From contig CACZXF010000030.1 of assembly GCA_902785105.1 (NCBI GenBank), forward strand, positions 13,009-71,759: a stretch of 58,751 bases of DNA, in the 5' to 3' direction. The position numbers and the translations under genes were made by a program. The notes under the pieces are model-generated. The model did no database searches. It was not told where the DNA came from and was given only the letters and a program-made list of their open reading frames with translations. Source of the stretch: an uncultured Eubacteriales bacterium (GTDB taxonomy: Bacteria; Bacillota; Clostridia; Christensenellales; Aristaeellaceae). This document shows positions 50,363 to 58,751 of this stretch, piece by piece; the first letter of the stretch is position 1; every line of letters begins with the position of its first letter.

Positions 50363-51826
50363 ATGACTTACGAAGAGTTGTCGAAAGGCATTATTGAATG
50401 CGTTGGAGGCATGGAGAATATAGCCTCCGCGATCAATTGTATGACTCGCGTGCGCATTCACGTCAACAGAGACGATGCCGTAAAGGATGATGAACTGCGC
50501 GCGCTGGAGGGCGTTCTTTCCGTTATTCATAATCAGCAAGGGTATCTGGAGGTGGTTGTCGGCCCCGGCAAGAGCCGAAAATGTATAGATGTCTTCAGAA
50601 CGCTCGGAATCCCTTCCGCGGCCCAGGAAGCTCGGACCACATCTGAGAGATCTGAAGAGAGGATCGGGACCGGTGTTCGAGCCAGATTCAAGGCGATTTC
50701 GAAGACCTTTGCGCAGATATTCGCGCCGCTGATCCCGGGCGTTATCACTGCCGGTATCTGTGCCGGCGTGGCATCCCTGATCTCCCAGGTGGTTCCGGGC
50801 TATGCGCAACACAAATTGCTCGCAGCGGCCTACAGTCTGCTGACTGGAATTAGTGCTGCTTTCATGACTTATCTCACAGCCTGGGCCGGATATCGAACGG
50901 CGGAGGTATTCGGCGGAACACCGATCCTCGGCGGCATGGTCGGCATGTTCATGACGCTGGAAAATGTGAATACGCTCTCAGCCATCGCGGGACTTTACAA
51001 TGAAGCACAGCCCCTGAACGCCATACTCCGCTCCGGTCGGGGCGGCGTCCTGGCTGCCGTCGTCGGCGTCTGGCTGATGTGCAGGATCGAAACAGCGATT
51101 CGCAGGCGTGTGCCAGACGCACTTGACGTTGTGGTCTCGCCGATACTGACGCTTTTTGCCACAGTGATCCCCTATGTTTTTGTCGTAATGCCCGCGATCG
51201 GGCTGGTCTCGATGGGCGTATGCAGGGTCGTCGGTGTCGTAGCCGCCAGCTCCAATCCGTTCATCCGCATGGTTTCCGGGTTCGTGGGAGCGGCGCTGTT
51301 CCTCCCCATGGTCGCCATGGGTATGCACCATGGCCTGGTCGCCCTTTACGCTGTGCAGCTCGAGACACAGGGATATGTAACACTATACCCGGCACTGGCC
51401 ATGGCCGGCGCCGGCCAGGTTGGCGCTGCTGTGGCCATCGCCATCAAGGCAAAGAGAATGGGAAACATGCGATTGTGCAGAGTCATCAATGGCGCGCTGC
51501 CGGCTGGCGTGGTTGGCGTGGGCGAGCCGCTGCTCTATGGCGTGACGCTGCCCATGGGCAGGCCCTTCATTACCGCCGGGATCGGGGCGGGATTCGGCGG
51601 AGCCTTCGTCATGCTGATGGAGGTCGCCGCCACCACCTGGGGACCCTCGGGAATCCTGGGCACATTCGTCATGACCGAAGGGCCAAGAGGCGCGGCCCTG
51701 TCGATAGCTTGCTATGTCATTGGCCTGATCATCAGCTGTGCGGCCGCATTCCTGATCACCAGTGTATCTGTCCATGATGCGGATATCACACAATGGATGC
51801 ACGCTCAGGCAGCGCCTGACGCCTGA
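50363..51826 (+). CDS. PTS system EIIBC component, glucoside/sucrose/MurNAc type
   Basis: 487 residues. N-terminal EIIB with the phospho-Cys in INCMTRVRIHV (about residue 26), then a membrane EIIC domain with about ten segments, including GVITAGICAG, FMTYLTAWAGYRTAEVFGGTPILGGMVG, MGMHHGLVALY and GVGEPLLYGVTLPMGRPF. No EIIA domain. It imports and phosphorylates a sugar or amino sugar. It lies between cobD and cobQ, has lower GC and different codon use (ATA, TTG, AGG) from both, and is bordered by a repeat, which points to insertion into the cobalamin cluster. Confidence 0.9.
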   Translation: MTYEELSKGIIECVGGMENIASAINCMTRVRIHVNRDDAVKDDELRALEGVLSVIHNQQGYLEVVVGPGKSRKCIDVFRTLGIPSAAQEARTTSERSEERIGTGVRARFKAISKTFAQIFAPLIPGVITAGICAGVASLISQVVPGYAQHKLLAAAYSLLTGISAAFMTYLTAWAGYRTAEVFGGTPILGGMVGMFMTLENVNTLSAIAGLYNEAQPLNAILRSGRGGVLAAVVGVWLMCRIETAIRRRVPDALDVVVSPILTLFATVIPYVFVVMPAIGLVSMGVCRVVGVVAASSNPFIRMVSGFVGAALFLPMVAMGMHHGLVALYAVQLETQGYVTLYPALAMAGAGQVGAAVAIAIKAKRMGNMRLCRVINGALPAGVVGVGEPLLYGVTLPMGRPFITAGIGAGFGGAFVMLMEVAATTWGPSGILGTFVMTEGPRGAALSIACYVIGLIISCAAAFLITSVSVHDADITQWMHAQAAPDA

Positions 51827-51884
51827 TTTTCTACTCGCCAAAACGGATACCAATTTATCCAACGCCCACAAAGGAGGCAAATCC

Positions 51885-53387
51885 ATGCGGGGAAAGGTCA
51901 TCATGCTGCAGGGCACGGGCTCGTCGGTGGGAAAGTCGATGCTGTGCGCGGCGCTCTGCCGGATATTCAAGGAGGACGGTTTGAGGGTCGCGCCCTTCAA
52001 ATCCCAGAACATGGCGCTGAACAGCTTCGCCACAAAGGAGGGACTGGAGATGGGCCGCGCCCAGGTGGTGCAGGCCCAGGCGGCGGGAGTGGAGCCGTCG
52101 GTGGACATGAACCCCATACTGTTAAAGCCCACTTCCGACCGGAAATCCCAGGTCATCGCCCTGGGCAAGCCCATCGGCAACATGACCGCGGTGGAATACC
52201 ATCATTATAAGCCAAACCTGCGCCAGCTCGTCAAGGAAACCTATGACCGGCTGGAAGGCCAGAACGACGTGGTGGTCATCGAGGGCGCGGGCAGTCCCGC
52301 GGAGATCAATCTCAAGGAGGGCGACCTGGTCAACATGTGGATGGCCGAGGCCGCCGACGCGCCGGTGCTGTTGGTGGGCGACATCGACCGGGGCGGCGTG
52401 TTCGCGTCGCTGTACGGCACGGTGATGCTGCTGGAGCCGGAGGAGCGCGCCCGCATCAAGGGCATGATCATCAACAAGTTCCGGGGCGACGTCTCCATCC
52501 TCGAACCGGGCCTGCGGATGATCGAGGAGAAGGTGGGCATTCCCGTGGTGGGCGTGGTGCCCTGGACGGATGCGGACATCGAGGACGAGGACAGCGTGTC
52601 CGAGCGCCTGCTGGGCGTCAGCGGCCATGGGGAGATCAACGTCGCCGTGGCGCGGCTCAAGCACATCTCCAACTTCACCGACTTCCAGGCGCTGTCCCTC
52701 CACCCCGGCGTGACGCTGAAATACGCCACCAAGGCCGAGGACTTCGCCGACGCGGACGTCATCATACTCCCCGGCACCAAGAACACCATCGACGACCTGA
52801 TCGACCTCAAAAACCGGGACATGATCGCGCCCATCGTGCGCCACGCCCGGAGCGGCAAGCTGCTCATCGGCGTCTGCGGCGGCTATCAGATGCTGGGCAA
52901 CCTGCTGCGCGACCCCCACGGCGTGGAGTCCGCCGCGCCCGAGGTCGGCGGGCTGGGCCTGCTGGACATGGAGGTCACCTTCAATCCCGAAAAGCGCACG
53001 GTGCAGGCGAAGGGGACGCTGACGGACGCCGTTGACTGGCTGAAATCCCTCAAAGGCACAGAAATTGAGGGCTACGAGATCCACTCCGGTGTCAACACCT
53101 TCGGCGCGGGCACCCGCTTCTGGCTGGGTCCGGACGGGGCCTGCAACGCCGCGGGCAACGTGCTGGGCACCTACCTCCACGGCCTGTTCGACGACGGCAC
53201 GCTGGCCGACGCCATTGTCCGCCGCGCCCGGGTATTGAAGGGCCTGCCTGAGGAACCCGTCACCGCCGAACAGGCGAAGGTCAACATGGCCGCCTATCGG
53301 GAGGAGCAGTTCGACAAGCTGGCAAAGGCCGTCCGGGAAAGCCTCGACATGGAGGCGGTGTATCGTATACTGAGGGGAGACGCTTAG
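51885..53387 (+). CDS. cobQ: Cobyric acid synthase
   Basis: 500 residues from the ATG after AAAGGAGG. P-loop GTGSSVGKSMLCAALCRIF, FKSQNMALNSF, VVVIEGAGSPAEINL; glutaminase nucleophile in IGVCGGYQMLG and His in GTYLHGLFDD. It amidates four side chains of adenosylcobyrinic acid diamide. CbiB follows about 100 bases downstream. Confidence 0.96.
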   Translation: MRGKVIMLQGTGSSVGKSMLCAALCRIFKEDGLRVAPFKSQNMALNSFATKEGLEMGRAQVVQAQAAGVEPSVDMNPILLKPTSDRKSQVIALGKPIGNMTAVEYHHYKPNLRQLVKETYDRLEGQNDVVVIEGAGSPAEINLKEGDLVNMWMAEAADAPVLLVGDIDRGGVFASLYGTVMLLEPEERARIKGMIINKFRGDVSILEPGLRMIEEKVGIPVVGVVPWTDADIEDEDSVSERLLGVSGHGEINVAVARLKHISNFTDFQALSLHPGVTLKYATKAEDFADADVIILPGTKNTIDDLIDLKNRDMIAPIVRHARSGKLLIGVCGGYQMLGNLLRDPHGVESAAPEVGGLGLLDMEVTFNPEKRTVQAKGTLTDAVDWLKSLKGTEIEGYEIHSGVNTFGAGTRFWLGPDGACNAAGNVLGTYLHGLFDDGTLADAIVRRARVLKGLPEEPVTAEQAKVNMAAYREEQFDKLAKAVRESLDMEAVYRILRGDA

Positions 53388-53478
53388 GGGAGACGCTGTC
53401 TCCCCTAAGAACCCCTCTGCCAAAGGGACATTGTCCCTTTGGAAACCCTATTGACCGCGACTGCGTCGCGGGGGACGT
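53386..53478. repeat. Three consecutive short palindromes
   Basis: AGGGGAGAC-gct-GTCTCCCCT (53386-53406), CCAAAGGGAC-att-GTCCCTTTGG (53420-53442) and CCGCGAC-tgc-GTCGCGG (about 53455-53471) fill the cobQ-cbiB gap; the first overlaps the cobQ stop codon. Confidence 0.75.
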
Positions 53479-53486
53479 GAATTTTT

Positions 53487-54440
53487 ATGGCTACGCATAT
53501 TCTTGCACTTTTGGTGGGCGCGGTGATCGATTTAATCGTCGGCGATCCGGAGTGGTTCTATCATCCGGTTCGGCTGATCGGGAAATACATATCGTTTGCG
53601 GAAAAGCTGGCGAAAAAAGGTGACCCGCCGTCGAAGGTATTGAGACGGCGGGCGGTTTTCGTGGCGTGCTCCACGGTGGCCCTTACGGCGGCGGTGACGT
53701 GGGGGATACTCTCCCTGCTGAACCTGCTGGGCTTCTGGCCCCACTTCATCGGCATGAGCCTGATCTCCTGGATGTGCCTGTCCGCGCGGAACCTGGCCGA
53801 CGAGGCCGAGGGCGTGCGGAAGGCGCTGGAGGAATCGCTGGAGGCGGGGCGAAAGCGCGTGGGCCGCATCGTGGGTCGCGACACGGCGAACCTCTCCCGG
53901 CGGGAGATCATCTGCGCCACGCTGGAGACGGTGGCGGAAAACCTGTCCGACGGCGTGATCTCGCCCATGCTGTGGCTGGCCGTGGGCGGCCCGGTGCTGG
54001 GCATGGCCTTCAAGGCCGCCAGTACGCTGGACTCCATGATCGGCTATATGGATGAAAAATACAGGGATGTGGGCTGGTTCGCGGCGAAGGCCGACGACGT
54101 CTGGAACTACATCCCCGCCCGCCTGACGGCGCTGATGATGTGCCTGTGCGCCTTCCCCCTGGGGCTGGACGGTGCCGCCGCCTTCCGCATCGTGGCGCGG
54201 GACCACGCCAACCACCTCTCCCCCAACTGCGCATGGCCCGAATCCGCCGCCGCCGGGGCACTGGGCGTCCAGCTCGGCGGCACCCATGAGTATTTCGGTA
54301 AGACCGTGGTCAAGCCCACCATCGGCGACGACACCCGCCCTCCCGAGTCCGACGACATCCGCCGCCTCAACCGTCTGATGTTCGCCGCCGCCGGGCTGAC
54401 GCTGGCAATCGTCGCTGGGGTGGCGGCTATGTGTTGGTAA
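53487..54440 (+). CDS. cbiB: Adenosylcobinamide-phosphate synthase
   Basis: 317 residues, an integral membrane protein with about five hydrophobic segments. Family motifs: DLIVGDPEWFYHPVRLIGK, GRDTANLSRREIICATLETVAENLSDGVISPMLW, STLDSMIGYMDEKYRDVGWFAAKADDVWNYIPARLTA and NCAWPESAAAGAL. It attaches aminopropanol (phosphate), the CobD product, to cobyric acid. The start follows GGGGGACGTG. Confidence 0.95.
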   Translation: MATHILALLVGAVIDLIVGDPEWFYHPVRLIGKYISFAEKLAKKGDPPSKVLRRRAVFVACSTVALTAAVTWGILSLLNLLGFWPHFIGMSLISWMCLSARNLADEAEGVRKALEESLEAGRKRVGRIVGRDTANLSRREIICATLETVAENLSDGVISPMLWLAVGGPVLGMAFKAASTLDSMIGYMDEKYRDVGWFAAKADDVWNYIPARLTALMMCLCAFPLGLDGAAAFRIVARDHANHLSPNCAWPESAAAGALGVQLGGTHEYFGKTVVKPTIGDDTRPPESDDIRRLNRLMFAAAGLTLAIVAGVAAMCW

Positions 54441-54606
54441 ACAGGGATTTGTCGGGGAGACGCACACTCTCCTGTAGGGGCGGCGTTGCGCCGCTGGGAG
54501 CGGTCCCACCGCCCGCCGGGTAGGACGATGCGTTTCGTTGGGGCGGGCGCCGAAACGGCGCCCCTACAGGGTTGGTGTGACTCCCCTACAAATTCCAATT
54601 TATCCC
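54438..54606. repeat. Interspersed repeat, B-type interior, most complete copy
   Basis: Left end TAAACAGGGATTTGTCGGGG shares its TAA with the cbiB stop codon. The interior runs CCTGTAGGGGCGGCGTTGCG to CGAAACGGCGCCCCTACAGG. Right end GACTCCCCTACAAATTCC then AATTTATCC. The arms are near-inverted, about 169 bases in all. Confidence 0.9.
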
Positions 54607-54671
54607 GCTCCCCCACCATCTCCCTTTTTCAACTCTTCCACAATTCGTCCCATTTTTTCCACAAAATTGCC

Positions 54672-54728
54672 TTGACAGTTCGGGAAAGTAAGTTTAAACT
54701 AATAACGTCAGTTTGAACTAACTTTCCC
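54672..54728 (+). promoter_or_regulatory. Promoter with a 47-base operator dyad
   Basis: TTGACA (54672-54677), 17 bases, TAAACT (54695-54700). An inverted repeat with 19-base arms (54682-54700 and 54710-54728) matches at 17 positions, from GGGAAAGT to ACTTTCCC with AGTTTAAACT and AGTTTGAACT inside. It covers the -10 box and start site, so a dimeric repressor is likely. Confidence 0.75.
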
Positions 54729-54770
54729 TATTTTTTATGTGGAAAGTGAGAGATGGAAGGAGTTGTATCT

Positions 54771-57700
54771 ATGTTGCGCACCCGTATACTTTCCCTGATA
54801 CTGGCGCTGGCCATGCTGATGAGCGTATTTGCGCTGTCGCTGGCCGAGGACGTCGCGCCCGTGGAGGAGCTGGAGGCCGCCGTGGAGGAGATCCCGGTGA
54901 CCCTCGGCGGGGATGAGGGGGAACCCCTGACCGAGGATGAGGCGGAAGTCCTGACCGAGGATGAGGCGGAAGCCCTGACCGAGGATGAGGCGGAAGTCCT
55001 GACCGAGGATGAGGCGGAAGTCCTGACCGAGGATGAGGCGGAAACCGAATCTGATGATGAAAATGTGATCATGCTCGGCGAGGAGGCCGAGGTGGTTTCC
55101 GAGCCCGTGGAGGCCGAGGACGCCGGGACCTTCTCGGGCTACGCGCTGATGAACATCCCCTTTGGCGAATTCTTCAGCGCCATCGGGGCCAGCGGCGCGG
55201 TGGACGCCGTCTCCGCCGCCACCAACAAGGTGGGCAACTACGGCAAGGCCGGCGGCGCGTTCCATTCCGTCACCACCTACGGCGGCTTGGACGCCGAGGG
55301 CAAGCCCGTCGCCGTGGGCGGCGATAACGGCGCGAAGCTGGAGGGCGTGATCTGGGCCGTGCACGCGGACAGCCTGGAGACCATCACCGCCAAGGGCGGC
55401 AGTGAAATCACCGCCGATTCCAAGGTCACCGTGGCCACCCTGGGCAAGGGCCAGTCCACCAAGACCGACCTGACCGGCGCGGCCTGCCTGATAGAGGCTC
55501 CCAAATACTCCTATTTCCTGCTGGACGCCGAACCGGCCAACTATCTGAATCTGTCCGCCAGCGGCTTCACCATGGGCAGCACCCAGGCCACCGGCAAGGG
55601 CAATATCGACGTGCCCGCTACCTACGGCGGCCATCACGCCGACGTCACCCTGGGCTTCAGCGCCGCTAAGGATGTGGCCGACAAGCTCATCAACGCCGTG
55701 GTGCTGACCACCAGCGACGGCGACACCGCCCTGCTGCCCCTCTATCAGGTCTGGTCCGCCTCCGAGATCGGCTGGAACTACAAGGATCTGAGCGCGCTGA
55801 CCAACAAGAAGATCACCGGCATCCGGGCCTATTGCTCCACCAAGGCCGGTGAAGCCTATGCCAACTACGTCTATGACTACGTGACCGACGTCACCATTCT
55901 CCCGCCCTTCGAGGGCGCCATCACCGCTGAATTTGAGAGCGCGAGCAGCCTGGCGCTGACCGGCCTGAGCAGCGACATTCAGAACCTCAAGGCCAAGGTC
56001 ACCACGGGTCGCGGCGCTTCTGCCGTGTCCCTGACCGGAGATGACCCCGTGGCGGTGAGCAACGGCAAGATCGCCCTGTCCGCCGCTCCCGTGGACGGCA
56101 CCACCTACAATGTGGCGCTGACCAGCGACAATTACAGCTTCAAAACTGTCAGCGTCAAATACAGCCGCTTCAACGGCTACGCGCTGATGAACATCCCCTT
56201 CGACGTGTTCTACAAGGCCATCGGCGCGACCAGCGCGGATGTCGACGCCGTTTCCGCCGCCACCAACAAGGTGGGCAACTACGGCAAGGCCGGCGGCGCG
56301 TACCACTCCGTCACCACCTACGGCGGCGTGGACGCCGAGGGCAAGCCCGTCGCCGTGGGCGGTGCCAACGGGGCGAAGCTGGAGGGTGTCATCTGGCCCG
56401 TCTACGCGGAGACCCTTGAAGAGATCACGGGCAAGGGCGGCACGGAGATCACCAACGATTCCAAGGTCACCGTGGCCACCGTGGGCCGGGGCCTGGCCAG
56501 CAAGACCGACCTGACCGGCTATGCCTGCCTGATGGAAGCTCCTGCCTATTCCTATTATCTGCTGGACACCGTGCCCACCAATTGCCTGAACATGGTCAAT
56601 GGCGTCATCGCCGGCCCCGGCATGGCTACCCAGGGCAAGGGCAATATCGACGTGCCCGTTTCCTACGGCGGACACCACGCCGAGGTCACCCTGGGCTTCA
56701 GCGCCGCCACCGACGTGGCTGACAAGCTCATCAACGCCGTGGTGCTGACCACCGCCGACGGCGACACCGCCCTGCTGCCCCTCTATCAGATCTGGTCCGC
56801 CTCCGAGATCGGCTGGAACTACAAGGATCTGAACAAGCTGACCGGCAAGACCATCACCGGCATCACCGCCTATTGCTCCACGAAGGCCGGACAGCCCTAC
56901 GCGAACTACATCTACGATTATTCGACGAACGTCTTTATCGCCCCCACCTTCGACGGCGCGATCACTGGGGCCTTCGCCGATGAAAAGACCCTGACGCTGA
57001 CCGGCCTGCCCGCCGACGTGAAGAACCTCAAGGCCCGGGTGTCCTGGTCCGCGGGCCGCGGCTCCACGCCCGTCTATCTGACCGGCGACGCGCCCGTGGC
57101 CGTGAACAACGGCAAGATCGTCCTGTCCGCCGCGCCCGAGGACGGCAGGACCTACACCGTGGCGCTGACCGCAGACAACTACGGCTTCAACACCGTCAGC
57201 GCCGCCTACACTGCGCCGACGATCATCGAGGCCAACAAGAGCCGCACCGTCAACATCTATCTGGGCACCAACTATCAGATCCGCGTGACCGGCGGCAGCC
57301 TCAAGTCCTGCGTCCGGCGCTCCGGCAAGGCCGCCAGCGTGACGGCGGACGGCCTGGTCATCCCGGAGAAGCTGGGCACCTCCCGTGTGCAGGTGACCCC
57401 TGAGAAGGGCAAAAAGTTCACGCTGACGCTGAAGGTGCTCGACCCCACCATCCCCGCCAAGGTGGTTTTCGCCGAGGGCAAGAAGATCACGGTCAACCTG
57501 GGCGAGCCCATCCAGCTCAACGCCATCGTCGAGCCCGTCACCGCGGACCAGACGCTGACCTGGAAGAGCGCCAGGAAGTACGTTGCCACCGTGGATAACA
57601 GCGGCCTTGTGACCCCCGTCAATGTGGGCAGGACGACCATCACCGCCACCACCGGCAACAAAAAGAAGGCCAGCATCACCGTGACCGTCGTCAACCCGAA

Positions 57701-57950
57701 GCTCCCCACCAGCGTCGCCATTCGCCAGGGCAAGACCGCCACGGTCAAGCTCGGCAGCATCCTCCAGCTGGATGTCGTCATACTGCCCGACACCGCGGAT
57801 AAGGTCGTCACCTGGAAAAGCAGCAACAACACCCGCGCCACCGTGGACGCCAACGGCCTCGTCACCGCGAAAAAGACCGGCAAGGTGAAGGTCACCGCTA
57901 CCACCGGCAACAAGAAAAAAGCCACCATCACACTGAACATCGTCAAATAA
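54771..57950 (+). CDS. Large secreted protein with duplicated Tp47-like domain and Ig-like domains
   Basis: 1059 residues from the ATG after AAGGAG. Signal peptide (MLRTRILSLILALAMLMSVFALSLA), acidic linker with five LTEDEAEV repeats, then two copies of a 346-residue module: GYALMNIPFGEFFSAIG...VDAVSAATNKVGNYGKAGGA from residue about 123, and GYALMNIPFDVFYKAIG... from about 469. MNIPF and VDAVSAAT recall Tp47/FMN-binding-like surface domains. At least two BIG_2 domains follow and it ends KKKATITLNIVK. Copies are very similar at the DNA level in places, so recombination may vary the number. Function unknown. Confidence 0.8.
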   Translation: MLRTRILSLILALAMLMSVFALSLAEDVAPVEELEAAVEEIPVTLGGDEGEPLTEDEAEVLTEDEAEALTEDEAEVLTEDEAEVLTEDEAETESDDENVIMLGEEAEVVSEPVEAEDAGTFSGYALMNIPFGEFFSAIGASGAVDAVSAATNKVGNYGKAGGAFHSVTTYGGLDAEGKPVAVGGDNGAKLEGVIWAVHADSLETITAKGGSEITADSKVTVATLGKGQSTKTDLTGAACLIEAPKYSYFLLDAEPANYLNLSASGFTMGSTQATGKGNIDVPATYGGHHADVTLGFSAAKDVADKLINAVVLTTSDGDTALLPLYQVWSASEIGWNYKDLSALTNKKITGIRAYCSTKAGEAYANYVYDYVTDVTILPPFEGAITAEFESASSLALTGLSSDIQNLKAKVTTGRGASAVSLTGDDPVAVSNGKIALSAAPVDGTTYNVALTSDNYSFKTVSVKYSRFNGYALMNIPFDVFYKAIGATSADVDAVSAATNKVGNYGKAGGAYHSVTTYGGVDAEGKPVAVGGANGAKLEGVIWPVYAETLEEITGKGGTEITNDSKVTVATVGRGLASKTDLTGYACLMEAPAYSYYLLDTVPTNCLNMVNGVIAGPGMATQGKGNIDVPVSYGGHHAEVTLGFSAATDVADKLINAVVLTTADGDTALLPLYQIWSASEIGWNYKDLNKLTGKTITGITAYCSTKAGQPYANYIYDYSTNVFIAPTFDGAITGAFADEKTLTLTGLPADVKNLKARVSWSAGRGSTPVYLTGDAPVAVNNGKIVLSAAPEDGRTYTVALTADNYGFNTVSAAYTAPTIIEANKSRTVNIYLGTNYQIRVTGGSLKSCVRRSGKAASVTADGLVIPEKLGTSRVQVTPEKGKKFTLTLKVLDPTIPAKVVFAEGKKITVNLGEPIQLNAIVEPVTADQTLTWKSARKYVATVDNSGLVTPVNVGRTTITATTGNKKKASITVTVVNPKLPTSVAIRQGKTATVKLGSILQLDVVILPDTADKVVTWKSSNNTRATVDANGLVTAKKTGKVKVTATTGNKKKATITLNIVK
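54927..55043 (+). repeat. Coding tandem repeat, 24 bases x about 5
   Basis: Units of CTGACCGAGGATGAGGCGG then AAGTC, nearly identical, encoding LTEDEAEV. Perfect units in frame make length variation likely. Confidence 0.9.
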
Positions 57951-57956
57951 ACAGCA

Positions 57957-57990
57957 GGGGAGAGGGCACAGCAATGCCCTCTCCCATTTA
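57957..57990 (+). terminator. Terminator of the 54.8-kb surface protein gene
   Basis: GGGAGAGGGCA pairs with TGCCCTCTCCC, then ATTTATTT. Confidence 0.8.
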
Positions 57991-57999
57991 TTTCGGAAC

Positions 58000-58272
58000 T
58001 CGATAAATTGGAAGTCCTCGGGGAGACAAACCAACCTTGTAGGGGCGCCGTTTCGGCGCCCGCTTTGTACGAAGCACATCGTCCTATCCGGCGGGCGGCG
58101 CGACGCCGCCCCTACAGGAGAGAGAGTAAGGAACTGTGCATAAATTATTCATACATTCTGCTTGTCTGAATCCGCCATCGCTGCGTTGTCGTCGGTCAAC
58201 GTGCCCCGGCACGCCTCCCTCCTGAATTATTTATGCACAGGTCCTAACTCCCCGATAAATCCCTGTTTATCG
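58000..58272. repeat. Interspersed repeat, B-type interior with element D nested in it
   Basis: Left end GATAAATTGGAAGTCCTCGG, B interior 58037-58122, then an element-D copy (about 58130-58244) with inverted ends CTGTGCATAAATTATTCA/TGAATTATTTATGCACAG, then right end CTCCCCGATAAATCCCTG and TTTATCG. D therefore inserted into, or was captured by, the composite repeat. Confidence 0.85.
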
Positions 58273-58279
58273 CAACAAA

Positions 58280-58666
58280 TCACTCATTGATAATAATATC
58301 CTCAAACGCGCTCCTTCTCATCCAGACGGACATGCAGCGGGCCTCGGTGGGGAACTGGCCGACGCCGTTTTCGTCGATGGTGACGGGCTGGGGGCAGTGG
58401 CCCATGGCGTCGTAGAACTGCTCGCCGGCGAACTGCGTGCCGATCTCCATGGGGAGGGTCCCGGCGTCGCCGTCGCTCATGACCACGGCCAGGCCGGAAT
58501 TCTCGTGCTCGATGTCGCCCTTGCGGACCCAGCCCACCAGATGGTCGTCGTCGAAGTGGTCCACCTGCTCGCCGTAGGCGTACCAGCGTCGGATCTTGAT
58601 GAGCTTGCCCAGGTTCGGCACCAGCGGACGGTTTCGAGCAGGGTTGCCGTAGTAAGGAATAGTCAC
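58280..58666 (-). pseudogene. C-terminal fragment of a cytosolic-type alpha-amylase
   Basis: About 128 codons. YAYGEQVDHFDDDHLVGWVRKG, NSGLAVVMSDGDAG, the VTIDENGVGQFPTEARCMSVWM end and the spacing match the last part of GH13 alpha-amylases (YAYGxQxDYxDxxxxIGWxREG, SGLAVLxSNGxGG). The catalytic barrel (about 380 residues) is missing: the homologous sequence begins near a GTG at 58666, and the upstream codons belong to another reading frame. Most likely the remnant of a disrupted gene. Confidence 0.7.
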
Positions 58667-58751
58667 GGAACAGGTTGAGCATTTTTGAAGCCTCTAATGA
58701 CATAGTTCCATCCAGGATTGTCAGAAAACCTTACAATATCAACCTGCTCTA
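58663..58751 (-). CDS. C-terminus of an unrecognised protein, cut by the window edge
   Basis: An open frame enters from the right edge and ends VDIVRFSDNPGWNYVIRGFK then NAQPVP and TGA. Too short to assign. It meets the amylase fragment at its stop codon, so it may belong to whatever truncated that gene. Confidence 0.35.
   Translation of the reverse strand, partial: EQVDIVRFSDNPGWNYVIRGFKNAQPVP

Noticed and set aside
54735-58079. Long minus-strand open frame (over 1100 codons) antisense to the duplicated surface protein
   Set aside because: Same artefact: it covers the repeats, the promoter dyad and the terminator, and the translation is G/H/V/D-biased with the duplication mirrored.

Overview
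The window is chromosomal DNA from a GC-rich (about 60% or more), spore-lineage anaerobic Bacillota, most likely an uncultured gut or rumen Clostridia member (Christensenellales/Oscillospirales-like; this placement is inference). The evidence is a Spo0A-family regulator with a sigma-H promoter, Firmicutes-type HemZ, an alpha operon that contains rpsD, TxpA/Fst-type type I toxins, YczE and ECF transporter proteins, and large secreted proteins with bacterial Ig-like (BIG_2) domains. I see no rRNA, tRNA, CRISPR array or intact transposase.

Layout. 0.3-4.4 kb: Spo0A-like regulator with a degenerate receiver, phosphopentomutase, GAPDH and a MntA-HepT toxin-antitoxin pair. 4.4-14.2 kb: a polyol/sugar catabolic locus with a divergent ROK repressor, an SDR, a ribose-type ABC importer, a zinc MDR dehydrogenase and a mannitol/fructuronate-type dehydrogenase. 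14.4-19.7 kb: short UvrA paralogue, AraC regulator, HPr-like protein, YczE and a ferredoxin. 19.9-23.8 kb (minus strand): three tandem cyclophilins (cytosolic, secreted, lipoprotein), HemZ and a metallo-beta-lactamase-fold hydrolase. 24-29.6 kb: secreted proteins, including a 1291-residue multi-Ig protein with an HExxH protease-like end. 29.9-37.6 kb (minus strand): a tetrapyrrole operon hemB-hemC-cobA/hemD-cbiL, followed by an ABC-2 transporter, a membrane-anchored two-domain surface protein and precorrin-2 dehydrogenase.

37.6-41.6 kb is accessory: a tandem array of three type I toxin-antitoxin modules (two intact 29-residue toxins, one decayed, three conserved antisense RNAs), then an Xre regulator and a large LRR/Ig surface protein with palindromic operators. 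42.0-45.3 kb is the alpha ribosomal operon (rpsM-rpsK-rpsD-rpoA-rplQ) with a structured leader and a MITE-like insertion between rpsD and rpoA. A DUF4258/YgiT-type toxin-antitoxin pair, an ECF S component, a candidate structured RNA and a PfkB kinase follow. 47.9-54.4 kb holds late cobalamin genes cbiA, cobD, cobQ and cbiB, interrupted by a PTS permease gene of different composition. The window ends with a 1059-residue secreted protein containing a long internal duplication, and with the truncated C-terminus of an alpha-amylase.

The two tetrapyrrole loci fit one pathway: HemB/C/D make uroporphyrinogen III, CobA and the dehydrogenase lead to sirohydrochlorin, CbiL starts corrin methylation, and CbiA/CobQ/CbiB/CobD finish the corrinoid and its side chain. 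Throughout the window, intergenic gaps are filled by mosaic palindromic repeats: the same terminal motifs enclose at least three unrelated interiors, and some copies supply the ends of neighbouring reading frames. The type I toxin array and these mosaic repeats are the most unusual content.
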